A DNA stretch of 64,000 nt, from the NCBI RefSeq assembly GCF_034350045.1, contig NZ_CP133781.1, forward strand, positions 5,072,501 to 5,136,500. Direction: 5' to 3'. Positions 17,914 through 25,821 of the stretch are shown in pieces; the first letter of the stretch is position 1, and the number at the start of each line of letters is the position of its first letter. The translations under genes were made by a program, and so were the position numbers. This DNA is from Pseudomonas sp. CCI4.2. Its GTDB lineage: Bacteria > Pseudomonadota > Gammaproteobacteria > Pseudomonadales > Pseudomonadaceae. A model generated the notes under the pieces. The model ran no database searches. It was not told where the DNA came from and saw nothing but the letters and a program-made list of their open reading frames with translations.

Positions 17914-17966
17914 ACCTCTAAAAAAAAACATAAAAAAACCCCTTCGAAAAGAGGCTTTTTAGAGGT
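17914..17966 (-). terminator. Terminator / long hairpin after flgE1
   Basis: An 11-bp perfect outer stem, ACCTCTAAAAA (17914-17924) with TTTTTAGAGGT (17956-17966). A nested stem on the minus strand (CCTC-TTTTCGAA-GGGG) is followed by TTTTTTT. It should end most flgBCDE transcription before flgE2. Depending on which stem forms, it may let part of the transcripts through. Confidence 0.65.
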
Positions 17967-17980
17967 GAACTTAACCAGTC

Positions 17981-19294
17981 TTACCCGACCATTTGAATAG
18001 TGGTCTGCATAATAGCGCTTTGAGTTGATATAGTTTTAGCGTTCGCCTGGTAGTTACTTTGCTCGCGAATCAAGGCCACTAACTCAGAGGTCAAGTCGAC
18101 GTTGGAGTCTTCCAGTGCAGACCCGACGATGGAGCCCAAGGTGCCGGTTTGAGGCGCACCGGTAACCGGCACACCCGATGCAAACGACTCTTTCCAGCTG
18201 CTGCCGCCTACCGAGATCAGCCCTTGAGAGTTGGCGAAGTTAGTGATCGACACCTGGCCAATGACTTTGGATTGAGAGTTGGTGTAGGTGGCGAACAACA
18301 CACCGGTTGAGTCTACCGACAAGCCAGCCAATTGGCCGGTGGCATAACCGTCCTGGCTTTTGGTGGCCACACCGCTGGCCGCGTTAGTCTGCGTAGTGGT
18401 CAACATATTGATCTGGATGCCGGCCGTGTTGCCGCTCGCTCCGTTAGCCCCCCAAGCAAGCGGGGTGCCGGACTGTGTAGCCGGAACCCAGCCACTGAGG
18501 GTATAGGTACCGTCGGTGTTAACCGCCAGGTTGGCAGTGGGCGATGCCGACGATTTCAACGAGCCGTCGGTGTTAAAGGTCAACGCTAAAGAATCTGGCG
18601 TTGTCGATGTCGGGTCTTTAGCATTACGACCATCGACCAAGGTGTACATGGTCCAATCGTTAGTGCCCGTTTTAACCATGTACTGGTCCAGAGAGTGTTG
18701 ATTTCCCTGGCTGTCGAAGATAGGTGTACTGACGCTAAAGTTATAGCTGGCAGTGTTGCCTGGAGTGAAACTAGTCACTTTAGGAACAGTCGCCGTAGAG
18801 TCCAAGTTTGATGCAATCGTGACCAGACTCGTTGGCTTAGGTGTCAGGTTCGACGAGTCGATGACCAAATTGGTCGACACACCCGTTACCACTTTGCCGC
18901 TCGCATCAACGCTGTAGCCCTGCAGCTTCTGGCCGCTGCTGTTGACAATGTTGCCGTCTTTGTCTGGATAGAATGCGCCGTCGCGAGTGTAGAGCTTCTC
19001 GCCGTTGTCGCTGACCATGAAAAAGCCGTTACCTTGAATCGCCAAGTCAAGGCTGCGCCCGGTGCCGGTGGTCAAGTTGCCTTGAGTAAACTGCTGAGAC
19101 ACAGCAGCAACCCGTACGCCACTGCCTGAGTTAGTGGCGCCAGAGGCACCGCTGACTGCCGCCGAGTACTGGTCCTGAAATTCGGTCCGGGACGATTTGA
19201 AACCGGTGGTCGCGACGTTGGCAATGTTGTTGCCGGTGACGTCGAGACTTTTGTTTGCTGCATAGAGCCCACTGAGACCGATGTTGAATGACAT
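17981..19294 (-). CDS. flgE: Flagellar hook protein FlgE
   Basis: 437 residues, normal for Pseudomonas FlgE. The N-terminus SFNIGLSGLYAANKSLDV then NNIANVATTGFKSSRTEFQ, the single middle unit (LDQYMVKTGTNDWTMYTLV) and the C-terminus (NVDLTSELVALIREQSNYQ) are all intact. It polymerises into the hook, the universal joint of the flagellum, and is exported through the flagellar type III path under the FlgD cap. It is fourth in the flgBCDE unit, 28 bases after flgD. Confidence 0.96.
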   Translation of the reverse strand: MSFNIGLSGLYAANKSLDVTGNNIANVATTGFKSSRTEFQDQYSAAVSGASGATNSGSGVRVAAVSQQFTQGNLTTGTGRSLDLAIQGNGFFMVSDNGEKLYTRDGAFYPDKDGNIVNSSGQKLQGYSVDASGKVVTGVSTNLVIDSSNLTPKPTSLVTIASNLDSTATVPKVTSFTPGNTASYNFSVSTPIFDSQGNQHSLDQYMVKTGTNDWTMYTLVDGRNAKDPTSTTPDSLALTFNTDGSLKSSASPTANLAVNTDGTYTLSGWVPATQSGTPLAWGANGASGNTAGIQINMLTTTQTNAASGVATKSQDGYATGQLAGLSVDSTGVLFATYTNSQSKVIGQVSITNFANSQGLISVGGSSWKESFASGVPVTGAPQTGTLGSIVGSALEDSNVDLTSELVALIREQSNYQANAKTISTQSAIMQTTIQMVG

Positions 19295-19322
19295 GTTTCG
19301 CTCCTACGCCGTCTAGTCGGCT

Positions 19323-20006
19323 CTATATACCGATTGTTTGAACTTTGGACAGGCCAACACTGCTGCCACCCGCCAAATTTAAAGTCATTTCCGCGCCAGC
19401 CAAACCCATCGTCACGCTGTTCACAGTGGCGGGCAGGTAAGTCGTCAATGCAGTGGCCGTACCACCAGCAGTACCCGTGGCCACAACGCTGTATGTACCC
19501 GCCGGTGCAACGGTGCCGTCACTTGCCTTGCCGTCCCAAGTAAAACTGGTCGTGCCTGCCGGTTGAATACCCAAGTCGATGGTGTCGACCAAATTGCCTG
19601 AGGCGTCGTTGATCTTGACGACTGTAGAACTAGAAGCGGGCACCGCGACCGAGCCGGTCATCCCTTTAGTGGTATCGACCACTGCCGTGCCGGTCGCGAC
19701 GACGACCGAACGCCCGACCAGTGAAGACGCTTGCAGCGCTTGGGACGATTGGTAAGTGGTAGCAATCGAGCCGACCGAAGTGTTGAGATTCTGTGTCGCC
19801 TCCAGATTGCTAAACTGGGCCAGTTGGGACACAAACGCAGTGTTGTCCTGCGGGGTGAGCGGGTCTTGGTTTTTCAACTGAGTTACGAGCAGTTGCAAGA
19901 AGGCATCTTTGCCCAGCGCTGAGGAAGGATTGGTAGTGACCGAAGTCCCTGATGTTTTTGAAAGCTGGTCTAGGACCGATTGGCCGACCGCGGTAGTCGT
20001 TGTCAT
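19323..20006 (-). CDS. flgD: Hook-capping protein FlgD
   Basis: 227 residues. The conserved N-terminal region FLQLLVTQLKNQDPLTP then DNTAFVSQLAQFSNLE marks FlgD; the C-terminal half holds the FlgD Ig-like fold (GTTSFTWDGKASDGTVAPAGTYSV). It caps the growing hook and helps fold FlgE subunits, and is itself replaced by FlgK. Sixteen bases separate it from flgC. Confidence 0.96.
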   Translation of the reverse strand: MTTTTAVGQSVLDQLSKTSGTSVTTNPSSALGKDAFLQLLVTQLKNQDPLTPQDNTAFVSQLAQFSNLEATQNLNTSVGSIATTYQSSQALQASSLVGRSVVVATGTAVVDTTKGMTGSVAVPASSSTVVKINDASGNLVDTIDLGIQPAGTTSFTWDGKASDGTVAPAGTYSVVATGTAGGTATALTTYLPATVNSVTMGLAGAEMTLNLAGGSSVGLSKVQTIGI

Positions 20007-20021
20007 TAGCTGCGCCCCTTA

Positions 20022-20465
20022 TTACTGACCCAGGGTCAGAACCTTCTGCATCATGGTTTTGGCGGTATTCATCATGTCCGCGTTGGTTTGAAACGAGCGA
20101 CTGGCAGAAATCATGTCGGCCATTTCTTGCACAACGTTGACGTTGGGGTAGTAGACGTAACCGTTTTTGTCGGCAGCCGGATGGTTCGGCTCATAGCGCG
20201 CGTCGAGGTTGCTCTGGTCCTGGACAATACCGGCAACCTGAACACCCTCGCCCGCTTCGCTCTCGCTACCGAACAGCGAACCGCTGTCGCCATCGGTTTG
20301 ACCTTGCATGACGGTGGCAAACACCGGGTGACGGGCGCGATAGGTCCCACCTGCGCTCGACGAAACTGTTTCGGCGTTGGCAATGTTGCTGGCCACGGTA
20401 TTCAATCGCGTGGTCTGCGCGCTCATGCCGGTACCGGCAATGCTAAAAACGCTGGCAAGGGACAT
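20022..20465 (-). CDS. flgC: Flagellar proximal rod protein FlgC
   Basis: 147 residues, standard length. N-terminal rod signature FSIAGTGMSAQTTRLNTVA then SNIANAETV; C-terminal helix YPNVNVVQEMADMISASRS. A proximal rod subunit working with FlgB, FlgF and FlgG. It starts four bases after the flgB stop, so the two are likely translated together. Confidence 0.96.
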   Translation of the reverse strand: MSLASVFSIAGTGMSAQTTRLNTVASNIANAETVSSSAGGTYRARHPVFATVMQGQTDGDSGSLFGSESEAGEGVQVAGIVQDQSNLDARYEPNHPAADKNGYVYYPNVNVVQEMADMISASRSFQTNADMMNTAKTMMQKVLTLGQ

Positions 20466-20468
20466 GAA

Positions 20469-20876
20469 TTACTCTCCTCGCAGGGCTGACATAAGCCCTT
20501 TGAATTTGTTATTGAGAAAGGTAAAGCTGGCTTGGAAGCCCACCGAGTTCTGCGCGTAGTTGGCCTGTTCAACCTGACCATCAACGGTGTTCTGATCCAG
20601 GGATGGCTGACTCGGGGTGCGATAAAGCAACGTCCCGTCCATGTTGCCCAGGGTGTTAGCTTCGATGTGGCCGGCATTGGTAGTGTTCATCGCGAACGTG
20701 CCGTTCTTACTCTTGTCGGCCTGGGCCGCGAGCACGGCGGCGAAGTCCAGGTCTCGCGCCTTGTAATTCGGCGTGTCGGCGTTGGCAATGTTATTGGCCA
20801 ACACTTCTGCACGCTGAGCGCGGAAGGCAAGCGCCTGCTCATGAATGCCTAACGCTTTATCGAAGCTGATGCTCAT
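20469..20876 (-). CDS. flgB: Flagellar proximal rod protein FlgB
   Basis: First gene of the flgBCDE unit; 135 residues. The rod motif is ANNIANADTPNYKARDLDF; the C-terminus ends NNKFKGLMSALRGE. It forms the base of the rod and connects to the MS ring with FliE. A near-perfect sigma-54 promoter lies 45-61 bases upstream. Confidence 0.95.
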   Translation of the reverse strand: MSISFDKALGIHEQALAFRAQRAEVLANNIANADTPNYKARDLDFAAVLAAQADKSKNGTFAMNTTNAGHIEANTLGNMDGTLLYRTPSQPSLDQNTVDGQVEQANYAQNSVGFQASFTFLNNKFKGLMSALRGE

Positions 20877-20920
20877 CTCGGGAAACCTTTAGCGGCTGAC
20901 CTGTTTTCGTATCTGAGACA

Positions 20921-20937
20921 AAGCAATCAGCGTGCCA
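20921..20937 (-). promoter_or_regulatory. Sigma-54 promoter of flgBCDE
   Basis: On the minus strand the bases read TGGCACGCTGATTGCTT, a complete match to the -24/-12 consensus TGGCACG-N4-TTGC. Transcription should begin near 20909, about 33 bases before flgB. It fits the known RpoN/FleR dependence of this operon in P. aeruginosa. Confidence 0.88.
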
Positions 20938-20989
20938 GCTTCTTTAGAGCCGTAATTCAAGGGCTTCAAGCAGGTTGACCAAGCGGCAA

Positions 20990-21040
20990 GCCAAAATAGC
21001 GGCAATGGATTTCCGCTGACCGCCAGTAAAGCGGCAATGG
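20990..21040. promoter_or_regulatory. Tandem 19-bp repeats, candidate enhancer sites for the flgB promoter
   Basis: GCCAAAATAGCGGCAATGG (20990-21008) and GCCAGTAAAGCGGCAATGG (21022-21040) match at 16 of 19 bases and are phased 32 bases apart, about three helical turns. They stand 53-103 bases upstream of the -24 element, where sigma-54 activators bind. FleR or FleQ is the natural candidate. The core reads ATTGCCGC on the other strand and recurs upstream of the flgF promoter. Confidence 0.5.
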
Positions 21041-21094
21041 GCACCGGCATCGGTTGCCGTTGGCTTAACCTTGCAACGCGCGATCTGCGCACAC

Positions 21095-21128
21095 AAAAAT
21101 GCCCCGATCTTGCGACAGGGGCATTTTT
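21095..21128 (-). terminator. Terminator after cheR
   Basis: AAAAATGCCCC and GGGGCATTTTT form an 11-bp stem with a 12-base loop. The T-tract on the minus strand falls just after the cheR stop; the A-rich left arm makes it functional in both directions. It separates the cheV-cheR transcript from the flgB promoter region. Confidence 0.85.
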
Positions 21129-21143
21129 AAGTGGCGATGACAC

Positions 21144-21971
21144 TTACTTGGTCTGGTAAATAATCCCCGGACTGCATTGCACCATCTGGTAATGGTCAGG
21201 CAAACCATTGAGTGCTTCGGAGGCGCCAAGGAACAGATAACCACCCCGCTTGAGTGTGCTGTGAATGCGCAGCAGGATGTCTTTTTTAACTTCAGCCGAA
21301 AAGTAGATCAATACGTTGCGACAAAACACGACATCGAACTTACCCAGGCTGGCGTAGCTGTCGAGCAGGTTAAACGAGCGAAATTCCACACGGTTCTTGA
21401 TGGGTGCTTTGACCGCCCAGCGTCCCGGTGTCTTGACGTCGAAGAATCGCTGTAGCCGCTCGGGAGAAAGCCCCCGCCCAATCGCCAAACTGTCGTACTC
21501 ACCCGATTTGCAGTTGGTCAGCATCGCCCCGGATAAATCCGTGGCAACGATTTGCACGCCGCCTTTGAGATGACCGATGTTGGTCCGCTCAAACTCGTCG
21601 ATCGACATCGACAGCGAATACGGTTCCTGCCCAGAGGAGCATGCCGCCGACCAGATTCGCAGACGCTGATTGGGGCTGGCTTTGATCGCTTCCGGAAGCA
21701 CCCTGTTTTTCAGCACTTCGAACGGATAGGTGTCACGAAACCATAAGGTTTCGTTGGTCGTCATCGCGTCGACTACCTGCTCACGCAAACCACTGCGTGG
21801 CTGGGCCTGGATCCGCTGAATCAACTCACCCAAGGATTTGATGCCCTGCTGCTCCATCAGCTTGTTGAGACGGCTGGAAACCAGGTACTGCTTATTTTCA
21901 CCCAGCAAGATGCCACAGGCTTTTTCCAGGAAGACCCGGAACTGTTCGAAATCCAAATTACCCGTAGACAA
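21144..21971 (-). CDS. cheR: Chemotaxis protein methyltransferase CheR
   Basis: 275 residues: an N-terminal all-helical CheR domain (~1-80) and a SAM-dependent methyltransferase domain. Motifs seen are RIWSAACSSGQEPYSLSM (SAM binding) and FDVVFCRNVLIYF. It methylates glutamates on chemoreceptors in the cytoplasm for adaptation. It follows cheV by 52 bases; a hairpin lies in that gap. cheV-cheR next to flgA/flgB is the usual Pseudomonas layout. Confidence 0.96.
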   Translation of the reverse strand: MSTGNLDFEQFRVFLEKACGILLGENKQYLVSSRLNKLMEQQGIKSLGELIQRIQAQPRSGLREQVVDAMTTNETLWFRDTYPFEVLKNRVLPEAIKASPNQRLRIWSAACSSGQEPYSLSMSIDEFERTNIGHLKGGVQIVATDLSGAMLTNCKSGEYDSLAIGRGLSPERLQRFFDVKTPGRWAVKAPIKNRVEFRSFNLLDSYASLGKFDVVFCRNVLIYFSAEVKKDILLRIHSTLKRGGYLFLGASEALNGLPDHYQMVQCSPGIIYQTK

Positions 21972-21998
21972 AGAAACCGCCTCTTAACTCGTATGTAC

Positions 21999-22022
21999 CA
22001 CCGCAGGGCACTGCCTGCGGTG
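21999..22022 (-). other. Intercistronic hairpin between cheV and cheR
   Basis: CACCGCAGG (21999-22007) pairs perfectly with CCTGCGGTG (22014-22022), directly after the cheV stop. No T-run follows, so it is more likely an RNA-stability or partial-attenuation hairpin than a full terminator. It could lower cheR output relative to cheV. Confidence 0.5.
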
Positions 22023-22023
22023 A

Positions 22024-22950
22024 TTATTTCGCTGCGTTGATCCGGGCAACTACCCGGGATGCGAGATCATCAGGTCGGAACTTTGCGAGAAAATCATCGG
22101 CGCCGACTTTCTTGACCATCGCCTGGTTGAAGACACCCGACAAGGAAGTATGCAGGATGATATGCAGCTTTTGCATGCGCGGATCGGCGCGGATTTCTGC
22201 GGTCAGGGTGTATCCGTCCATTTCAGGCATTTCGATGTCCGAGATCATCATCAAAAATTCTTCTTCGGGCTTCTTGCCTTCCTCAACCATCTTGCGCAAG
22301 TAATCCAACGCCTGCCGGCCATCGTTCAAGGCCACCACCTCGACGCCGACCGTTTGCAGACAACGCGAGACCTGCTTGCGCGCGACCGAGGAGTCATCCA
22401 CCGTCAAGACGCGCAGCGTGACTGCTTTCGCCTGAGTCTCAACGTCTATCACGCCGACAGAAATATGCTCGGAGGTGGGCGCTACTTCGGCGAGGATTTT
22501 CTCCACATCGATGATTTCAACCAACTGATTGTCGACTCGAGTCACTGCCGTCAGGTAGTGATCGCGCCCGGTCCCCTTGGGTGGCGGATGGATCTCCTCC
22601 CAGTTCATATTCACGATGCGTTCTACCGAATGCACCAGAAAACCCTGAATCTTGGTGTTGTATTCCGTGATGATCACGAAGGTGTTACTGACGTCTTTCA
22701 ACGCCTGCGCGCCGGTGGCCATCGCCAGATCAATGATCGGAATGGTCGCCCCACGAATATTTGCAACGCCGCGCACCACTGGGTTGGACCTGGGCATCAC
22801 GGTCAATTTAGGGCATTGCAGCACCTCTTTGACCTTGAACACGTTGATCCCGTAGAGCTGCTGTCCGTTGAGACGGAACAGCAAAAGCTCAAGGCGGTTC
22901 TGCCCTACCAGTTGAGTGCGCTGGTTCACCGAATCCATTACACCAGCCAT
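22024..22950 (-). CDS. cheV: Chemotaxis coupling/response-regulator protein CheV
   Basis: 308 residues. A CheW domain (~1-165; ELLLFRLNGQQLYGINVFKV) is fused to a receiver domain (~180-305; RVLTVDDSSVARKQV, with the phosphorylatable Asp in MMISDIEMPEMDG near 236). CheV couples receptors to CheA and is phosphorylated for adaptation. TAGGAG stands before the ATG. It is divergent from flgA, with about 80 bases between them. Confidence 0.95.
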   Translation of the reverse strand: MAGVMDSVNQRTQLVGQNRLELLLFRLNGQQLYGINVFKVKEVLQCPKLTVMPRSNPVVRGVANIRGATIPIIDLAMATGAQALKDVSNTFVIITEYNTKIQGFLVHSVERIVNMNWEEIHPPPKGTGRDHYLTAVTRVDNQLVEIIDVEKILAEVAPTSEHISVGVIDVETQAKAVTLRVLTVDDSSVARKQVSRCLQTVGVEVVALNDGRQALDYLRKMVEEGKKPEEEFLMMISDIEMPEMDGYTLTAEIRADPRMQKLHIILHTSLSGVFNQAMVKKVGADDFLAKFRPDDLASRVVARINAAK

Positions 22951-23003
22951 GCCGTGACTCCTAGACCAAAAGCTTCGAACCGAAGCGCACTCACATGAGG
23001 AAG

Positions 23004-23020
23004 CGGCACGGGGCTTGCTT
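23004..23020 (+). promoter_or_regulatory. Sigma-54-type promoter upstream of flgA
   Basis: CGGCACGGGGCTTGCTT matches the consensus at all key positions except the first T. GG and GC are 10 bases apart. It places the transcription start at about 23030, immediately before the ATG at 23031. In P. aeruginosa flgA is grouped with the FleQ/RpoN-dependent genes, which supports the call; the position relative to the start codon is odd. Confidence 0.5.
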
Positions 23021-23030
23021 TTTAACTGTT

Positions 23031-23792
23031 ATGAATTCGAAAACGACATTTTCCCGACGCATGGCATCATTTCCCGGCAGCTTACACTGCGCGGTTGCCG
23101 CGCTGTGTTTTTTCAGTGTCTGCCAACCGGCGCAGGCCGTGCTTTTAAGCGTGCCTGATCAACTTATCGGCGCGACCCAAGGGTTTCTTGAATTCTCTGT
23201 CGAGGACTATCAGGCCACGACACATTTAGAGGGCCGCTATCAGATACAGGTCAATACACTGGATCCACGGATGACGCTGACCCAGTGCGACAAGGAATTG
23301 ACAGCCAGCCTCGAAAGTCCTGCCCAACCCATCGGCCGTGTCACCGTAAAAGTTCGTTGCGAAGGAACCTTGCCGTGGACGGTTTACGTGCCCGCACAGG
23401 TTCATTTATTTCGCCAGGTGGTGATTGTGAAGCGCCCCCTCAAACGCGCCTCGATCATTGGCGAAGATGACGTTTACATGGCTGAACGTGACATCAGTCA
23501 AATGCCTCAGGGCTTTATGACCTCGATTGATGATGCCATCGGGCAGAAAGTGACCCGACAAATGATCAACGATCAGGTGCTTACGCCGCTGCAGTTGGAG
23601 CAAGCCGAGGTTATTCGCAAGGGCGATCAGGTGATCATCACCGCTAAAAGCGGCACACTCCAGGTGCGTATGCCGGGCGAAGCGCTATCCGACGGTGGAA
23701 TGAGCGAGCAAATCAGGGTGCGGAACTTGAATTCGCAACGCGTGATCAAAGCGCGGGTAACCGCACCGGGACAAGTTGAAGTCGCCTTGTGA
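23031..23792 (+). CDS. flgA: P-ring assembly chaperone FlgA
   Basis: 253 residues from ATG 23031. This start gives a proper signal peptide: charged MNSKTTFSRR, hydrophobic core, cleavage after QPAQA near residue 36. A start at 22995 gives an over-long leader, and one at 23061 lacks positive charge. The C-terminal part has the SAF domain (KRASIIGEDDVYMAERDI; LTPLQLEQAEVIRKGDQV). FlgA is a periplasmic chaperone for the P-ring protein FlgI. It is followed by flgM after 138 bases containing a separate promoter. Confidence 0.93.
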   Translation: MNSKTTFSRRMASFPGSLHCAVAALCFFSVCQPAQAVLLSVPDQLIGATQGFLEFSVEDYQATTHLEGRYQIQVNTLDPRMTLTQCDKELTASLESPAQPIGRVTVKVRCEGTLPWTVYVPAQVHLFRQVVIVKRPLKRASIIGEDDVYMAERDISQMPQGFMTSIDDAIGQKVTRQMINDQVLTPLQLEQAEVIRKGDQVIITAKSGTLQVRMPGEALSDGGMSEQIRVRNLNSQRVIKARVTAPGQVEVAL

Positions 23793-23867
23793 TTGCTGGC
23801 GTGATGGTGCAGAGTTTCCTAGACTGATTCAGCCTGCGACGGCGTTACCCTCACTTCAATTAAGCGC

Positions 23868-23894
23868 TAAAGTTATTTCGTGTTTGGCCGAAAA
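23868..23894 (+). promoter_or_regulatory. Sigma-28 (FliA) promoter of flgMN
   Basis: TAAA (23868-23871), a spacer of exactly 15 bases, then GCCGAAAA (23887-23894), against the consensus TAAA-N15-GCCGATAA: one mismatch. It sits 37 bases upstream of flgM. It makes flgM its own sigma factor's target, the known feedback arrangement. Confidence 0.87.
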
Positions 23895-23930
23895 CAAGGC
23901 AAGCGTCCAAACACTTAGAGGTTTTTAAAA

Positions 23931-24257
23931 ATGGTCATCGACTTTAGTCGTTTAAACAGCACTGCACCTGCTACGGGCAGCTCGCGCTCCGGTACCACCA
24001 AGGAGACCAGCACCACCGTTGCGGACTCCTCCAGCGCGACCCCAAAAGCAAGTACCGTCAGCCAGTCCAGCGGAGAAGCGGTGCACCTCAGTGATGAGGC
24101 TCAGCGACTGCAAACCATCGGCGATAAAGTGCGCAGCCAGCCCGTCGTCAACAGCGCCCGCGTGGCCGAGTTGAAGCAGGCCGTTGCCGACGGCAGCTAC
24201 ACAGTCGACAGCGGCCGCGTCGCCAGCAAACTGCTTAATTTCGAAGCCCAGCGCTAG
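23931..24257 (+). CDS. flgM: Anti-sigma-28 factor FlgM
   Basis: 108 residues with a Ser/Thr-rich disordered first half and the conserved C-terminal FliA-binding part (VHLSDEAQRL; VVNSARVAELKQAVADGSY; KLLNFEAQR). It holds sigma-28 inactive until the hook is finished and is then secreted. A FliA promoter precedes it; AGAGG lies before the ATG. flgN follows after 47 bases. Confidence 0.96.
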   Translation: MVIDFSRLNSTAPATGSSRSGTTKETSTTVADSSSATPKASTVSQSSGEAVHLSDEAQRLQTIGDKVRSQPVVNSARVAELKQAVADGSYTVDSGRVASKLLNFEAQR

Positions 24258-24304
24258 CCTTAGGCTTGCGCGGGCTTTTGGACGCTTAAAACCCAGAGCC
24301 AGCC

Positions 24305-24772
24305 ATGCACGACACTACTCTGCTGCAACTGATCAACGATGACATGGCGCCAGCACAACATCTGCTGGAGCTACTGCAGGCCGAATCCCTGGCTTTGCAT
24401 GGCCGCGACCTGTTTTTGCTGGAGGAAATCCTCGCGCAAAAGCAGGCGCTGGTGATCATGCTTGAGCAGCGTGGCCGCAAGCGCAGTCAAATTCTTATCG
24501 ACCTCAAGCTGAGCCCGGACCGGGACGGCCTTGTTGAATTGGCAGGCCATTCGTCTGTAGGCGAAGCGCTCCTCACGCAGGGCGATATGTTGGCCGGCCT
24601 CATGTCCGAGTGCCGCACTACCAACCAGCACAACGGCGTATCGATTCAGTTACAACAGGCGACCACCGCCAACCAGATGAAGATTCTGACCGGGGGCGAT
24701 GCGCCAACGCTCTACGACAATCGCGGATCTACCTCCCGGTTCACCAAGCCGCGCCCTCTTAGCCAGGCTTAA
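24305..24772 (+). CDS. flgN: FlgK/FlgL export chaperone FlgN
   Basis: 155 residues, largely helical, with the FlgN pattern LLQLINDDMAPAQHLLELLQ and the C-terminal NGVSIQLQQATTANQMKIL. It is the cytoplasmic chaperone that delivers the junction proteins FlgK and FlgL to the export gate. Co-transcribed with flgM. Confidence 0.94.
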   Translation: MHDTTLLQLINDDMAPAQHLLELLQAESLALHGRDLFLLEEILAQKQALVIMLEQRGRKRSQILIDLKLSPDRDGLVELAGHSSVGEALLTQGDMLAGLMSECRTTNQHNGVSIQLQQATTANQMKILTGGDAPTLYDNRGSTSRFTKPRPLSQA

Positions 24773-24852
24773 ATTCCTGTATCAAGGCGTTACACATGCT
24801 GGCAAAATGCTGGCGATTGAGAGCTATAGTATTCTGCTTGGGATGATGAACA

Positions 24853-25599
24853 GTGTTCAATGCCGTAAACGCGGAAGATGCTCCGCAACCGCCAAAGGTC
24901 CTCACTACGTCGCTGGAGATTTCCGCTAATTTGCGGTTGCTTCTGGACAGTCACGACCCGTTGATCATTACGTTTCATGAACGCACCCAGCGCTTTCAGA
25001 GTTTTCTGATTGAAGTCGACCGCGACAGCAACAGCCTTGCGCTTGATGAAATGATCCCGCGCGACGGTGAGCGTTTCTTGACCAATGGCGAAGCCTATCG
25101 CGTCGAAGGCTTCCACGACGGCGTGCGAATCGCTTGGGAAAGCGTGGATGCCCTGACTATCGACGATGGCGAGCACCGCTGCTACAGAGGCGTCCTGCCC
25201 AAAGAAGTGGTTTATCACCAACGCCGCAATGCCTTCCGTGCAGCGCTGAAACTGGCCCAGTTGGTAAATGTGGAGATTGGCGGCGACAAACTCTTGTCAC
25301 CTATTAATGGCAAGTTGCTGGATATTTCCGCCACCGGCTGCAAGCTGCGTTTTGAAGGTGATATTTCTGACCGGCTACAGTTGGGTCAGGTTTATGAGCG
25401 CTTTATCGCCGCCCTGCCCTTTGGCAAAATGACCGCGCCTGTGGAGCTGCGTTACCTGCACTACGAAGAGCGCATCGACGTGACCTTTGGCGGTATCCGT
25501 TTTCACAACATGAGCGGGCTGGTGCAACGGCAGGTTGAGCGCTTTGTGTATCAATTGCAGCGCGAAGCGCGGCGATTCGATAAAGACGACGACTTCTGA
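24853..25599 (+). CDS. flgZ: PilZ-domain flagellar brake protein (YcgR/FlgZ type)
   Basis: 248 residues from GTG 24853 with GGGATGA upstream. The N-terminal YcgR domain (~15-115) is followed by a PilZ domain. The c-di-GMP signature is visible as QRRNAFRAAL (RxxxR) and LLDISATGCKL (the DxSxxG element). It binds c-di-GMP and slows or stops flagellar rotation. Position after flgMN is conserved in Pseudomonas. Confidence 0.92.
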   Translation: MFNAVNAEDAPQPPKVLTTSLEISANLRLLLDSHDPLIITFHERTQRFQSFLIEVDRDSNSLALDEMIPRDGERFLTNGEAYRVEGFHDGVRIAWESVDALTIDDGEHRCYRGVLPKEVVYHQRRNAFRAALKLAQLVNVEIGGDKLLSPINGKLLDISATGCKLRFEGDISDRLQLGQVYERFIAALPFGKMTAPVELRYLHYEERIDVTFGGIRFHNMSGLVQRQVERFVYQLQREARRFDKDDDF

Positions 25600-25780
25600 T
25601 CAGACCTGTGTCTGTTGGCTAAGGGCCCGGCGCAATTTCCTCCGCAAACGCTTCGCCAACAAGCTGGCCGCTACCGAAGCGGTCATAATTAAATTGTAGA
25701 GTCCCTGTGGCTTGCCAACGAAATCGCTAACGCAGACGACACAGGTTTTAGGTCGAGAGAAGCGCCGCCATTCAGGCCTC

Positions 25781-25805
25781 TTCGCAGGCAAGCCGGCTCC
25801 CACAG
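25781..25805. repeat. Partial Pseudomonas REP sequence
   Basis: GCAGGCAAGCCGGCTCCCACA at 25784-25804 is one slightly diverged half of the common GCGGGCAAGCCCGCTCCCACA palindrome. It lies between convergent flgZ and the MFS gene in a 222-base spacer. A second fragment, CGCCAACAAGCTGGCCGCTAC near 25651, recalls the GCCAAC-type repeats elsewhere in the window. Both look like remnants. Confidence 0.5.
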
Positions 25806-25821
25806 TTGACGGCTCCTTTTC

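Noticed and set aside
20889..21143. 84-residue minus-strand frame upstream of flgB
   Set aside because: It covers the sigma-54 promoter, the repeats and the cheR terminator, so it is regulatory DNA.
22150..22998. 282-residue plus-strand frame
   Set aside because: It lies over cheV in antisense and has no recognisable fold.
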